Positions 53,203 to 61,463 are shown, counted from the first letter of the stretch. The stretch: DNA of 64,000 bases from Amycolatopsis solani (GCF_033441515.1 NZ_JAWQJT010000001.1:3596001-3660000), one strand, 5' to 3'. Translations and numbers: made by a program. The notes: generated by a model not told the origin, from the letters alone.

Positions 53203-53409
53203 CTAGGCGCCGGCCAGCCGGATCGCGGCGGCCGGGCAGGTCAGCTCGGCCTGCCGGACCGCGTCCTCCTCGCCCGCCGCCGGTTCGTCGGTGAGGAGGA
53301 CGACCGAGCCGGTCTCCTCGTCCTGGTCGAACGTTCCGGGCGCGAGCAGCACGCACTGTCCGGAAGCGACGCAGCTGTCGGTGTCGGCGGTGATCTTCAC
53401 CGGCCTCAC
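53203..53409 (-). CDS. 3Fe-4S ferredoxin (P450 partner)
   Basis: 68 residues from GTG 53407-53409, which overlaps the P450 stop by GTGA; a GTG at 53400 ([10 protein letters not shown]) is an alternative. The cluster motif [11 protein letters not shown] (Cys-x5-Cys) with a distant LTCPAAAI Cys-Pro gives the three cysteines of single-cluster 3Fe-4S ferredoxins. It should pass electrons to the P450 encoded just upstream. Confidence 0.93.
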   Translation of the reverse strand: MRPVKITADTDSCVASGQCVLLAPGTFDQDEETGSVVLLTDEPAAGEEDAVRQAELTCPAAAIRLAGA

Positions 53410-54620
53410 CACTCCACCGGGACGCGGTCGACGCCGCCGGCCACGCGGTTCGTGCGGACCGCGATCTCGTCGAGCCCGACCGCGAGCCGCAGGCCCGGGA
53501 AGCGCTCGAACAGCTTCGGGAACACCGTCCGCAGCTCGGTGCGGGCGAGGTTGGCACCGATGCAGACGTGGGCGCCGGTGCCGAAGGCCAGGTGCACGTT
53601 CGGCGTCCGGTCCGGGTCGAACTCGTCGGGGTCGGCGAACACGGCCGCGTCGCGGTTGGCCGCGTCGCTGGAGATGAGGACGGCGTCGCCGCGGGCGATC
53701 CGGGTGCCCGCGATCTCGACGTCCTCGTGCGCGTACCGCAGCAGGCCGGTGCCGCTGGTCGCGGTCAGCCGCAGGATCTCCTCGACGGTCTGTGCGACCT
53801 GGCCCTCGGGGTCGGCGGCGAACCGGTCGCGGCGGGCGGTGTCGGTGAGCAGGAACAACGTGCCCATCGCGATCCGCGTCGACGTCGTCTCGTGGCCGGC
53901 GAAGAGCAGCCCGGCGCCCATCCGGGCGAGGTCGTCGTCGGTGAAGGTCGGGTCGTCGGCCTGGACGGCGACCATGTCGGAGATGACGTCCGGCTGCGGG
54001 TCCGCGCGCTTGGCCTCGGCCAGCTGCGTCATGTAGGCCTTGAACTCGGTCATGGCGGCCTGCGCGTCTTCGCCGCCGTCCATCCTGGCGATCCGCTCGG
54101 ACAGGCCGCGGAACTTCTCGCGGTCCTCGTAGGGCACGCCGAGCAGCTCGCAGATCACCAGCACGGGCAGGGGGAACGCGAGGAAGTCGGTGAGGTCGAC
54201 GGGCGCGCCGGGGTCGGCGTCGCGCGCGGCCTGCAGGTCGTCGAGGCACCGGTCGGTCAGCTCGGCGATCCGGTCGCCGAGGGCGCGCATGCGCGGCGCG
54301 GAGAAGGCGGGCGCCAGCATCCGGCGCATCCGCTTGTGTTCGCGCTCTTCGCTTTCGAAGTCCCCGCTCGGCCCGTCCTGCACCGCGGCGTAGGAAATCC
54401 GCGACGCCTGCTCCGGCGCCGGGTGCGACCGCCCGAACCGCCGGTCGCGGAAGACTTCTTTGGCTGCCTCGTAGGAGGTGATGAGCCAGGCGGGGTCGCC
54501 GGCCGGCGTGAGCACCCGGCTCACCGGCGCCTCCCGCCGGAGCGCCTCGTAGTCCGGGGCGATCTCGAGCGCGTTGCCGCGGCTGAAGGGGAGCCGCGGC
54601 GTCTGTTCGGTGGTGGTCAT
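53406..54620 (-). CDS. Cytochrome P450
   Basis: 404 residues, bacterial class I. I-helix oxygen motif [15 protein letters not shown], ExxR in [12 protein letters not shown], and haem loop [18 protein letters not shown] with the Cys ligand. Soluble, no membrane anchor. ATG 54620 has AGGAG six bases upstream and overlaps the padR stop by ATGA; the stop overlaps the ferredoxin start. Substrate unknown; the subfamily cannot be fixed by eye. Control by PadR is likely from operon order padR-P450-ferredoxin. Confidence 0.95.
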   Translation of the reverse strand: MTTTEQTPRLPFSRGNALEIAPDYEALRREAPVSRVLTPAGDPAWLITSYEAAKEVFRDRRFGRSHPAPEQASRISYAAVQDGPSGDFESEEREHKRMRRMLAPAFSAPRMRALGDRIAELTDRCLDDLQAARDADPGAPVDLTDFLAFPLPVLVICELLGVPYEDREKFRGLSERIARMDGGEDAQAAMTEFKAYMTQLAEAKRADPQPDVISDMVAVQADDPTFTDDDLARMGAGLLFAGHETTSTRIAMGTLFLLTDTARRDRFAADPEGQVAQTVEEILRLTATSGTGLLRYAHEDVEIAGTRIARGDAVLISSDAANRDAAVFADPDEFDPDRTPNVHLAFGTGAHVCIGANLARTELRTVFPKLFERFPGLRLAVGLDEIAVRTNRVAGGVDRVPVEW

Positions 54621-55126
54621 GCGTCGCTCCTGGGGTCGCGGTTCAGCTCGGAAAGCCAGCGGAGTTCGGCGTCGAAGCGGCCGAGCACGTGGCGCAGCGC
54701 GGCGCGGCTCCACGGATCGGCCTGCCCGGCGGCGAGCTCGGCCAGCCGTTTTCGCTCGGCGGTCAGTGCCCGCTCCCGGATTTCGAGCACCCGCGCCCGT
54801 TCGTCCGGGCGCAGCCACCCGAAGTTCCCGACACGCGCCAGGAATTCCTCCTGGCTGAGCGCCAGTTCCGGCGGGAAGTCCGCGAGCAGGTCGTGCAACA
54901 GCTCCCGCCCGACATCGGTGACGGTGTACACGTGCCGCGGCGGCTTGGCCTCCTGCTCCTCCGCACTGCGGCTCACCGCCCCGGCGTCGACGAAGCGCCG
55001 AAGCGTGGGGTACAGCGAGTTGTTCGACAGGGTGTGGCCGGTCGACGCCTCCACGGCTTTGCGCAGTTCATAGCCGTGCATGGGTTCCCGGGCCAGCTTC
55101 GACAGCAGGAGGATCTCGATCCACAC
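54617..55126 (-). CDS. PadR-family transcriptional regulator
   Basis: 169 residues. PadR winged helix: [40 protein letters not shown] and the [11 protein letters not shown] wing; a C-terminal helical dimerisation domain follows. GTG 55124-55126 is leaderless, directly below a promoter overlapped by a dyad (see 55130). It leads the P450-ferredoxin operon, so it probably represses itself and the operon until a phenolic or similar ligand binds. Confidence 0.92.
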   Translation of the reverse strand: MWIEILLLSKLAREPMHGYELRKAVEASTGHTLSNNSLYPTLRRFVDAGAVSRSAEEQEAKPPRHVYTVTDVGRELLHDLLADFPPELALSQEEFLARVGNFGWLRPDERARVLEIRERALTAERKRLAELAAGQADPWSRAALRHVLGRFDAELRWLSELNRDPRSDA

Positions 55127-55129
55127 CTA

Positions 55130-55163
55130 GGTCACCGTAACCTAGTACTTGGTGACCCGGCAA
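55130..55163 (-). promoter_or_regulatory. padR promoter with overlapping operator dyad
   Basis: On the minus strand TTGCCG (55158-55163) and TACGGT (55134-55139) form -35 and -10 boxes with an 18-bp spacer, and the GTG start follows seven bases later. The inverted repeat GGTCACC (55130-55136) and GGTGACC (55151-55157) covers the spacer and -10, an ideal autorepression site. Confidence 0.7.
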
Positions 55164-55259
55164 TGGCTGACGGTGACATGTGGACGGAAACTTTCCGTTA
55201 CCGCGGTGACGTCCCGTGATCGGATCGGCGCTCGACGTGAGCCAGCGTCGTGTGTAGCG

Positions 55260-55279
55260 TTGTAAGCAGCTGCTTACAA
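55260..55279. promoter_or_regulatory. 20-bp palindromic operator before the second P450 gene
   Basis: TTGTAAGCAGCTGCTTACAA is a perfect 20-bp palindrome ending 22 bp before the P450 ATG. The TNGTAAGC form is common for TetR-family operators. It is distinct from the PadR dyad in the same 175-bp intergenic region. Confidence 0.8.
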
Positions 55280-55301
55280 ACCTGGAGCACGGGGGTTCCG
55301 C

Positions 55302-56492
55302 ATGACAGTCACCCACACCGAGCCGGTCTCGTACCCCTTCAACGAGGAGGCGGGTCTCGACCTCAACGAGGCTTACGCGGCCGCTCGGGAAGCCGAGGGC
55401 ATGGTCCGGGTGAAGATGACCTACGGGGAGCCGGCCTGGCTGGCCACCCGGTACGCCGACGCCCGGCTCGTGCTGGGCGACCGCCGGTTTTCGCGGGCGA
55501 TGGAGAAGGAGAAGGACGCGCCGCGGCGCTCGCCCGTGCAGCGGGACGGCGGCATCCTGCAGATGGACCCGCCGGACCACACGCGGCTGCGGACGCTCGT
55601 CGCGAAGGCGTTCACCATGCGCCGCGTCGAGCTGCTCCGGCCGCGGGTCGCGTCGCTGGCGGCCGAGCTGATCGCGGACATGAAGGCCACCGGGGCGCCT
55701 GCCGATCTCGTCGACGCCTACGCGTTGCCCAACCCGGTCGCGGTGATCTGCGAGCTGCTCGGCGTCCCGGTCGGCGACCGGCCGAAGTTCCGCGTGTGGA
55801 GCGATGCCGCGCTGTCGACCAGCGGGCTCACGCCGGAGGAGTTCGAGCGCAACCGCGAGGAGCTGCGTGACTACATGCGCGGCCTGATCGCCGAGCACCG
55901 CGCGGCGCCGCAGGACGACCTGATGACCGCGCTGATCGAGGCCCGCGACGTTCGCGACCGGCTGACCGAGCTGGAACTCGTCGACCTCTGCGTCGGCATC
56001 CTCGTCGCCGGGCACGAGACGACCGCGAGCCAGATCCCCAACTTCGTCTACGCGCTGCAGGACCAGCACGAGCACTGGGACCGGCTGGTCGCCGACCCCG
56101 ACCTGATCCCGGCCGCCGTCGAGGAGCTGCTGCGGTTCGTCCCGCTCGGCGCGGGCGCCGGGTTCGCCCGCTACGCCACCGAAGACGTCGAGGTCGGCGG
56201 GGTGCTCGTGCGCGCGGGGGAGCCGGTGCTGGTCGCGGTCGGCGCGGCCAACCGCGACGGCCTGCAGTTCGACGACGCCGAGAAGCTGCGCTTCGACCGC
56301 GGGGACAACCACCACCTCGGCTTCGGCCACGGCGTCCACCACTGCCTCGGCGCGCCCCTGGCGCGGCTGGAGCTGCAGGAGGCGCTGCGCGCGTTGGTCA
56401 CCGAGCTGCCGGGCCTGCACCTGGCCGGCGATATCGTGTGGAAGACGCAGATGCTCGTCCGCGGACCGCGGTCGATGCCGATCGGATGGTGA
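55302..56492 (+). CDS. Cytochrome P450
   Basis: 396 residues, class I bacterial P450. I-helix CVGILVAGHETTASQ, ExxR in VEELLRFVPLG, haem loop LGFGHGVHHCLGAPLAR with Cys ligand. [18 protein letters not shown] and LQMDPPDHTRLRTLVAKAFT are typical of the CYP105/107-type clan. Substrate unknown. Coupled to its own ferredoxin (overlap at 56489). A perfect palindrome just upstream suggests TetR-type control. Confidence 0.95.
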   Translation: MTVTHTEPVSYPFNEEAGLDLNEAYAAAREAEGMVRVKMTYGEPAWLATRYADARLVLGDRRFSRAMEKEKDAPRRSPVQRDGGILQMDPPDHTRLRTLVAKAFTMRRVELLRPRVASLAAELIADMKATGAPADLVDAYALPNPVAVICELLGVPVGDRPKFRVWSDAALSTSGLTPEEFERNREELRDYMRGLIAEHRAAPQDDLMTALIEARDVRDRLTELELVDLCVGILVAGHETTASQIPNFVYALQDQHEHWDRLVADPDLIPAAVEELLRFVPLGAGAGFARYATEDVEVGGVLVRAGEPVLVAVGAANRDGLQFDDAEKLRFDRGDNHHLGFGHGVHHCLGAPLARLELQEALRALVTELPGLHLAGDIVWKTQMLVRGPRSMPIGW

Positions 56493-56710
56493 CGATGAGC
56501 TGGGACGTACGGATCGACGAACACACCTGCATCGGGTCGGGGATGTGCGCGGCCCTGATGCCGGAGGTGTTCGTGCTCGACGGCGCCGTCGCGCACACGG
56601 TGACGTCGTCGGTCGACGGCGACGAAACGGTGCTCGACGCGGCGGACTCGTGCCCGGCGATGGCGATCACGGTGCTCGACGGCGGGCGCGAGATCGGCCC
56701 GCGGCCCTAG
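56489..56710 (+). CDS. 3Fe-4S ferredoxin (P450 partner)
   Basis: About 73 residues. Cluster motif HTCIGSGMCAAL (Cys-x5-Cys) and DSCPAMAI. GTG 56489 overlaps the P450 stop by GTGA; ATG 56486 and ATG 56495 are alternatives. The 3' end overlaps the convergent mtnA by 44 bp. Confidence 0.92.
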   Translation: MTMSWDVRIDEHTCIGSGMCAALMPEVFVLDGAVAHTVTSSVDGDETVLDAADSCPAMAITVLDGGREIGPRP

Positions 56711-57671
56711 GTGCCAGGCGCCCCCGTTCGGTCACCACCGCCGTGATCAGGCCGAACGGGGTGACGTCGAACGCGGGGTTGAACACCTCGGTGCCCGGCG
56801 GCGTGACCGAGATGCCGGCGTGCTCGGTGAGCTCGCGGGGGTCGCGTTCCTCGATGGTGATGCCCGTGCCGTCCGCGAGCTGCTCGTCCACAGTGGACGA
56901 AGGCGCGACCACGACGAACGGGACGCCGTGGTGCCGCGCGGCGAGCGCCAGGCCGTAGGTGCCGATCTTGTTGGCGACGTCGCCGTTCGCGGCGATCCGG
57001 TCGGCGCCGACGAGCACGCAGTCGACCATCCCGCGCGCCATGGCGGCCGCGGCGGCGCTGTCGGGCTGGACGCGGTGGGGGACGCCGGCCCGCGCCAGCT
57101 CCCACGCCGTCAGCCGGGCGCCTTGGAGCAGCGGGCGCGTCTCGTCGACGAGCACTTCTTCGACGAGCCCGCGTTCGTGCAGGTGCCAGACGACGCCGAG
57201 CGCGCTGCCCCAGCCGACCGTCGCGAGGTGGCCGGCGTTGCAGTGGCTCAGCAGCCGCAACGGCCGCCGCGGGCACTCGGCGAGCACGATCTCGGCGGCG
57301 TGCGCGGACGCGGTCTTGTTGAGTTCTTCGTCCTCGTCGAGCAACGCCAGCGCCTCGGCGAGGACGGCTTCGGCGCCCTGATCGAGCTTGGCGAGCGCCC
57401 GCCGGACGCCCCAGGCGAGGTTGACGGCGGTCGGGCGCGCGTGCGCGATCAGCTCGGCCGCCGCCTCGACGTCGCCGCCCAGCCGGGCGGCCAGCGCGAC
57501 CCCCAGCGCCCCGGCGGCCCCGAGCGCCGGCGCCCCGCGGACGGCGAGCCGTTTCACGGCGTCGACGAGCTCACCGACTGTCCGCAATTCGAGCAGCCGG
57601 TAGTCGCCGGGCAGCGCGGTCTGGTCGATGATGACGACGGCGCCGTCCGTCCAGTCGATGCTCCTGCGCAC
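56667..57671 (-). CDS. mtnA: S-methyl-5-thioribose-1-phosphate isomerase
   Basis: 334 residues, eIF2B-like fold. RRSIDWTDGAVVIIDQTALP start, KRLAVRGAPALGAAGALGVA, LSHCNAGHLATVGWGSALGV with the catalytic Cys, VDETRPLLQGARLTAWELA, VLVGADRIAANGDVANKIGT with the catalytic Asp. It converts methylthioribose-1-phosphate to methylthioribulose-1-phosphate in methionine salvage. No other salvage gene is adjacent. GTG 57669-57671 with GGGAGGGG upstream. Confidence 0.94.
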   Translation of the reverse strand: MRRSIDWTDGAVVIIDQTALPGDYRLLELRTVGELVDAVKRLAVRGAPALGAAGALGVALAARLGGDVEAAAELIAHARPTAVNLAWGVRRALAKLDQGAEAVLAEALALLDEDEELNKTASAHAAEIVLAECPRRPLRLLSHCNAGHLATVGWGSALGVVWHLHERGLVEEVLVDETRPLLQGARLTAWELARAGVPHRVQPDSAAAAAMARGMVDCVLVGADRIAANGDVANKIGTYGLALAARHHGVPFVVVAPSSTVDEQLADGTGITIEERDPRELTEHAGISVTPPGTEVFNPAFDVTPFGLITAVVTERGRLAPRAAGRSRARRRAP

Positions 57672-57717
57672 GACCCCTCCCGCGAAATCCGGTTGCCGCG
57701 GTGGTGAAGATGCGGCT

Positions 57718-58116
57718 GTGACCATTGAACGGCAGAACCCGCCCGGCCTGCACACGCCGCCGGGCTACCACCACGTGACGGTGACCTCGGCGACCCGCAC
57801 GGTCCACCTGGCCGGCCAGTGCCCGCTCACCGCGGACGGCGCGGTGGTCGACGGGGACGTGCTCGCCCAGACCGACCAGGTGGTCGCCAACACGGCGGCC
57901 GCGCTGGAGTTCGCCGGCGCCGGACCGGCCGACGTCGTGCGCACGGTGATCTACGTGGTGACCGACGACCGCGCGACCCTGTCGGCCGTGTGGGCCCGGC
58001 TGGCCGCGTCGGCGCTCGGCCCGGCGTTCAGCTCGGCGAGCACCCTGCTGGGTGTCGCCCAGCTGGGGTACCCAGGCCAGCTGGTGGAGCTGGACGTGAC
58101 GGCCGCGCTGGACTGA
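57718..58116 (+). CDS. RidA-family protein
   Basis: 132 residues of the YjgF/YER057c/UK114 family. TIERQNPPGLHTPPGYHHVT, HLAGQCPL, ALEFAGAGPADVVRTVIYVV and FSSASTLLGVAQLGYPGQLV match. The classical RidA Arg (IRTQ-type, VLLVARLAxPE) is replaced by LGVAQLGYPGQLVELD, so deaminase activity on enamines is uncertain. GTG 57718. Divergent from mtnA. Confidence 0.85.
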   Translation: MTIERQNPPGLHTPPGYHHVTVTSATRTVHLAGQCPLTADGAVVDGDVLAQTDQVVANTAAALEFAGAGPADVVRTVIYVVTDDRATLSAVWARLAASALGPAFSSASTLLGVAQLGYPGQLVELDVTAALD

Positions 58117-58122
58117 AGGCGC

Positions 58123-58917
58123 TCAGAGTCCGGCCATCAGGTCCGTTTCCGTGATCCCCGGCCCCTGCCCCGACCGGATGAACCACTCCGTGCCGAAGGC
58201 GAACGCGAACGCGTCGTCCGGCATCGCCAGCATGAACATCTCCTCGCTGATCTGGCTGGGGTGCGCCCGCATCGCCGCGCGTTTGATCGAGGAGTACTTC
58301 GCCACGTCGACGGCCGCGGTGATCTCCGCTTCCGGCTTGCCGAACTCGACGTCCTCCGGTGGTGTCGGCGCCGCTTCCGGGGGCATGAGGCCCTGTTCGA
58401 TCGCCGCCTCGAAGCCGCGCTGCATGAATTCGCGGTTGAACGTCGCCTGGAAGACGCGGCTCGTGCCGGCCAGCTCGGCCGCGCGGACGCCGACGCGGTG
58501 GACCTGGATGTGGTCCGGGTGCCCGTAGTCGCCGTTGTCGTCGTAGACCGTCAGGACGTCGGCCGACTCCTCGCGCAGGATCGCCGCGAGCTGCTCGGCC
58601 GCCTTCTCGACGTCGGCGCGCCAGAAGCACGCCGGGTCGTCGTTCGTCGGCTCGCCCATCATCCCGGAGTCGCGGTAGCCCAGGAACTCGACGCGCTCGA
58701 CGCCGAGGATCGCCGCGGCCGCGTGCGCCTCCTGGACCCGCCGGTCCTCGAGTTTTTCACCCTCGGCCAGGAAGCCTTCGGGTACCTCGCCGACCTCGCC
58801 CTTGGTGGCGACGACGAGCACGACCCGGTGCCCGTCTTCGACGGCTTTGCGCATGACGCCCGCGGTGCGGAGGCACTCGTCGTCCGGGTGGGCGTGGAAG
58901 GTGACCAGTGTTGCCAT
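58123..58917 (-). CDS. PIG-L-family deacetylase (MshB/Mca-like)
   Basis: 264 residues. The zinc motif AHPDDE is in VTFHAHPDDECLRTAG, with the distal His in DYGHPDHIQVHRVGV. MshB (N-acetylglucosaminyl-inositol deacetylase) and Mca (mycothiol S-conjugate amidase) belong here; both fit actinobacterial mycothiol chemistry, but the sequence does not separate them. ATG 58917 appears leaderless below a TAGCGT -10 (58925-58930). Confidence 0.87.
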   Translation of the reverse strand: MATLVTFHAHPDDECLRTAGVMRKAVEDGHRVVLVVATKGEVGEVPEGFLAEGEKLEDRRVQEAHAAAAILGVERVEFLGYRDSGMMGEPTNDDPACFWRADVEKAAEQLAAILREESADVLTVYDDNGDYGHPDHIQVHRVGVRAAELAGTSRVFQATFNREFMQRGFEAAIEQGLMPPEAAPTPPEDVEFGKPEAEITAAVDVAKYSSIKRAAMRAHPSQISEEMFMLAMPDDAFAFAFGTEWFIRSGQGPGITETDLMAGL

Positions 58918-58924
58918 GTCCGCG

Positions 58925-58994
58925 ACGCTACCGAACGGGTCCGACAAAAACCGATCGCCGCCGTGCGGTTTCTGTCGGTGGGTGCCGCTAACGT
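58925..58994. promoter_or_regulatory. Mirror-symmetric divergent promoters with 13-bp dyad
   Basis: A near-perfect inverted repeat CCGACAAAAACCG (58941-58953) and CGGTTTCTGTCGG (58966-58978), one mismatch, 12-base centre. On each side, exactly 10 bases out, lies a -10: TAGCGT (minus, 58925-58930) and TAACGT (plus, 58989-58994), each followed about seven to eight bases later by a leaderless start (ATG 58917, GTG 59003). Confidence 0.7.
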
Positions 58995-59002
58995 CCCCGG
59001 AC

Positions 59003-59485
59003 GTGGCCGGCGACGAGAAGAGCACACTGCTGGGTTTCCTTCGGGCGCAGCGCGAAAGCGTCCTGGCGATCCTCGACGGGTTGGGAGAGGAGGAGTTGAC
59101 GAGGCCGGTCCTGCCGTCCGGCTGGACGCCGCTCGGCATGGTGGAGCACCTCGGGTGCGCCGAACGGCACTGGTTCCAGGAGATCGTCACCGGCGCGGCG
59201 GATCCGCTGCCCTGGCCGGACGACGACCCGCCGCTGACCACGCCACGGCGTCCGGAGGCGGTGTTCGCGTTCTACCGCGAGCAGTGCCGCCGATCCGACG
59301 AGGTGTTCGCGGCGACACCGTTGTCCGCGCCGCCGCGTGCGCGGCACCCCGGCCCGCTGGGCGCGGAGATCACCGACCTGCGCGGGGTGGTGCTGCACGT
59401 CATCGAGGAGACGGCCCGCCACGCCGGCCACCTCGACGTGGTGCGCGAGCTGCTCGACGGCCGCACCGGGCTGGGGCCGCGCTAG
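59003..59485 (+). CDS. DinB-family protein (mycothiol-dependent enzyme-like)
   Basis: 160 residues, four-helix DinB fold. STLLGFLRAQRESVLAILDG, MVEHLGCAERHWFQEIVTG and VVLHVIEETARHAGHLDVVR carry the three metal-binding histidines (His in EHLG, then HVIEETARHAGH). Actinobacterial members include mycothiol S-transferases, which agrees with the divergent PIG-L gene. GTG 59003. It shares the stop region CTAG with the convergent glycosylase. Confidence 0.88.
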   Translation: MAGDEKSTLLGFLRAQRESVLAILDGLGEEELTRPVLPSGWTPLGMVEHLGCAERHWFQEIVTGAADPLPWPDDDPPLTTPRRPEAVFAFYREQCRRSDEVFAATPLSAPPRARHPGPLGAEITDLRGVVLHVIEETARHAGHLDVVRELLDGRTGLGPR

Positions 59486-60276
59486 CCGGCTTGTTCTTCC
59501 GGGCACCACCAGGTCGACCGCCCGCCGACGGTGCCGTGCGCCATTTCGGCGCCGCAGCGCGGGCAGTGGTCGCCCGCCCGCCGGTGGCCGATGATCTCGC
59601 CGGTGTGCACGCCACCGTGCTCGATCGCGGCGCGCAACGACTTCCGCAGCGCCTTGTGGAGGGTGGTGAGCTGGTCGTCGTTCAGGTCGTTGACCGGCCG
59701 CGAGGGGTTCAGCCGTGCCTGCCAGAGGGTTTCGTCGGCCAGCAGGTTCCCGATCCCGGCGACGACGGACTGGTCCAGCAGCCGCGCCTTGAGCGGCGCG
59801 CGCCCCCGCCCGACGCGCTCACGGAAGTCCGGCCGCGAGATTTCGCCGGCGTCGGGCCCGAGCGCGTCGAGATCGGGGTCGAGCCGCACCCGGCCCAGCC
59901 GCCGGGTGTCGAACAACCGCAGCTGTTCGCCGTCGGCGAAGGTGATCCCGAACCGGAACCACTCGGGTTTCTCGTCCCGGTCACGCCGCCGCCGGGGCGG
60001 CCCGCTCTCGCCGGCGAACCGCAGCTGCCCGGCCATCCCGAGGTGCAGGCCGAGCGTAGGGCCGGCCTTCCCGCGGCTGTTTTCGGTTTCACACCACAGG
60101 GTCTTGCCCCGCCGATGTGCTTCGGTGAGCCGCCCACCGCGCAGTGCGCTGCGGATCTCACCGGGCGCGTGCGGACGGCAGACCCAATCGTCGTGGTCGT
60201 CGACGTCCCGGATCTTCCGGCCGAGCGCCCCGGCGAGGACCTGACGGGCGAGTTCCACTTCGGGCAGTTCGGGCAC
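59482..60276 (-). CDS. Fpg/Nei-family DNA glycosylase
   Basis: 264 residues. MPELPEVELARQVLAG gives the catalytic Pro2 and Glu3; the beta-hairpin Lys is in HRRGKTLW. LLDQSVVAGIGNLLADETLW is the helix-two-turn-helix. The zinc finger starts CPRCGAEMAHG but its end reads WWCPEEQAG: the fourth Cys is Glu, so zinc binding may be altered. Removes oxidised bases and cuts the strand. GTG start. Fpg versus Nei2 class is not certain. Confidence 0.9.
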   Translation of the reverse strand: MPELPEVELARQVLAGALGRKIRDVDDHDDWVCRPHAPGEIRSALRGGRLTEAHRRGKTLWCETENSRGKAGPTLGLHLGMAGQLRFAGESGPPRRRRDRDEKPEWFRFGITFADGEQLRLFDTRRLGRVRLDPDLDALGPDAGEISRPDFRERVGRGRAPLKARLLDQSVVAGIGNLLADETLWQARLNPSRPVNDLNDDQLTTLHKALRKSLRAAIEHGGVHTGEIIGHRRAGDHCPRCGAEMAHGTVGGRSTWWCPEEQAG

Positions 60277-60437
60277 GCCGCCCAGTCTGCCGACCGCGGC
60301 GGCGATCCGCAGAAGTCAGGCGGTCCAGGTGCCGGTGAAGAGGGCTATCTCGACGTGGTCCGGCTCGCCGCCGTACTCCGGGCGAAGGGCGGCCGTCCGG
60401 CCAAGACCTTGTCGAGGATCAGCCGCTGGACGCCGGG
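60277..60437. other. Gene-free segment with a coding-like fragment
   Basis: No complete gene. On the minus strand a frame through this stretch ends YGGEPDHVEIALFTGTWTA-stop near 60316, which reads like the end of a protein whose body is missing, so it may be a gene remnant. Not identified. Confidence 0.3.
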
Positions 60438-61064
60438 TCAGGACAGCTCGGCCGCCGCGGTCGACTCCCACGCGAAGCCGTCCGGGTCGGTGAACGGCTC
60501 GGCCGGGCCGCCGACCGCGATGCGGTGCGAGCCCGCGCCCTCCGGGGAGACGCCCGCGTCCTTCGCCAGGGCCTTGCGCCGGTACAGCGCCAGCTTGACC
60601 GGGCTCGAGCCGGTGTCGAACTCCACGTACATGCGGCCGAAGCTCTTGCCCACCGTGAAGCCGTGGTCGACGTAGAACTGCTTGCTCGCCGCCACGTCGG
60701 CGACGCCCAGCAGCAGCACGACCTGGCCGAACTCGCGAGTCGCCGGGCCGGTGTTCTTCTTCGCCGACGTCGCGATCTTCCAGATCGTCCCGTCCGGGGC
60801 CTGGACGACCGCGCCGTAGCCCCACATGGACTTCGCGGGTGCCTTGAGCGTCGTCGCGCCGGCTTCGAGCGCTGTCCCGACCAGCGAGTCGACGTCGGCG
60901 GGCTGGGCGACGACCAGGGAGAGGGTGAAGCCGCGGAAGCCGGTCGACGGCTCCTGCCCGGCGCGGAAGCGCAGCGGGACGGCGGGCCCGAAGGCGGCGG
61001 TGTGGAAGCGCTCGGCGGCCGCGGGGTCGGCCACCTCGAGGGTGATGGTGTCGATGTTCGTCAT
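60438..61064 (-). CDS. VOC-family protein, two modules (glyoxalase-like)
   Basis: 208 residues. Two vicinal oxygen chelate halves: TNIDTITLEVADPAAAERFH and VVLLLGVADVAASKQFYVDH. IWKIATSAKK and GFAWESTA close the halves. ATG 61064 is leaderless below TAGCGT on the minus strand. Substrate unknown. Confidence 0.87.
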   Translation of the reverse strand: MTNIDTITLEVADPAAAERFHTAAFGPAVPLRFRAGQEPSTGFRGFTLSLVVAQPADVDSLVGTALEAGATTLKAPAKSMWGYGAVVQAPDGTIWKIATSAKKNTGPATREFGQVVLLLGVADVAASKQFYVDHGFTVGKSFGRMYVEFDTGSSPVKLALYRRKALAKDAGVSPEGAGSHRIAVGGPAEPFTDPDGFAWESTAAAELS

Positions 61065-61290
61065 GCCGGTAACGCTAGGTCCGCCCCCGTGGCCGGCGCT
61101 TCTCGATTCCTGACCGGTCGTTCGCGATGCCGAAGCCGAAGCTGCTCGAGGCGAGATCGAGAAGCCGATCAACGACGGCGCGGACCTCCTCTGCTGGGCT
61201 CCATGTGCGGCGCGGCGTGGTACCGCCCGTCGGATCGCGGCTTCGCAGGCCACCGCTACCCGCTGGCTGAACGAGCACCCTGAAAAAGCG

Positions 61291-61320
61291 TTGGACGGTG
61301 TCGCGAAGGGTTGGTAGCTT
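61291..61320 (+). promoter_or_regulatory. Promoter of the GNAT-infA operon
   Basis: TTGGAC (61291-61296) and TAGCTT (61315-61320) with an 18-bp spacer, one of the best -35/-10 pairs in the window. It predicts a transcript start near 61327 and a leader of about 135 bases before the GNAT ATG. Confidence 0.7.
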
Positions 61321-61358
61321 GCCGTCGAACCGTGATTTTGCCCGAGGAGGTGGGACCC

Positions 61359-61412
61359 GTGAACGTTGGATCGTTGTGGGTGCTCCCCTCGTTGTCACGG
61401 TCTGGCGGCTGA
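61359..61412 (+). CDS. Probable leader peptide (17 codons)
   Basis: GTG 61359 is preceded eight bases upstream by GAGGAGG (61344-61350), the strongest ribosome site in the neighbourhood. It encodes MNVGSLWVLPSLSRSGG and stops at TGA 61410-61412. GC-rich sequence able to fold (CGGCTGACGC and GGGGCCGCCG, then GGGAG with CTCCC) follows before the GNAT ATG. This is the layout of translation-coupled attenuators. Confidence 0.5.
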   Translation: MNVGSLWVLPSLSRSGG

Positions 61413-61463
61413 CGCAGGGGCCGCCGGGAGCGCTGTGAAGATGCACTCCCGAAAGGCTTTCTC

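Larger units (their letters stand above)
61065..61463. other. 399-bp leader and promoter region of the GNAT-infA operon
   Basis: No full-length gene. It contains a good promoter (61291-61320), a short open frame with a strong ribosome site (61359-61412) and GC-rich potential hairpins before the GNAT start. The part 61065-61280 shows no feature I can support. Confidence 0.6.

Noticed and set aside
61075..61446. A 123-residue minus-strand frame across the GNAT leader
   Set aside because: It has no ribosome site or recognisable domain and runs antisense to a good promoter and leader peptide.
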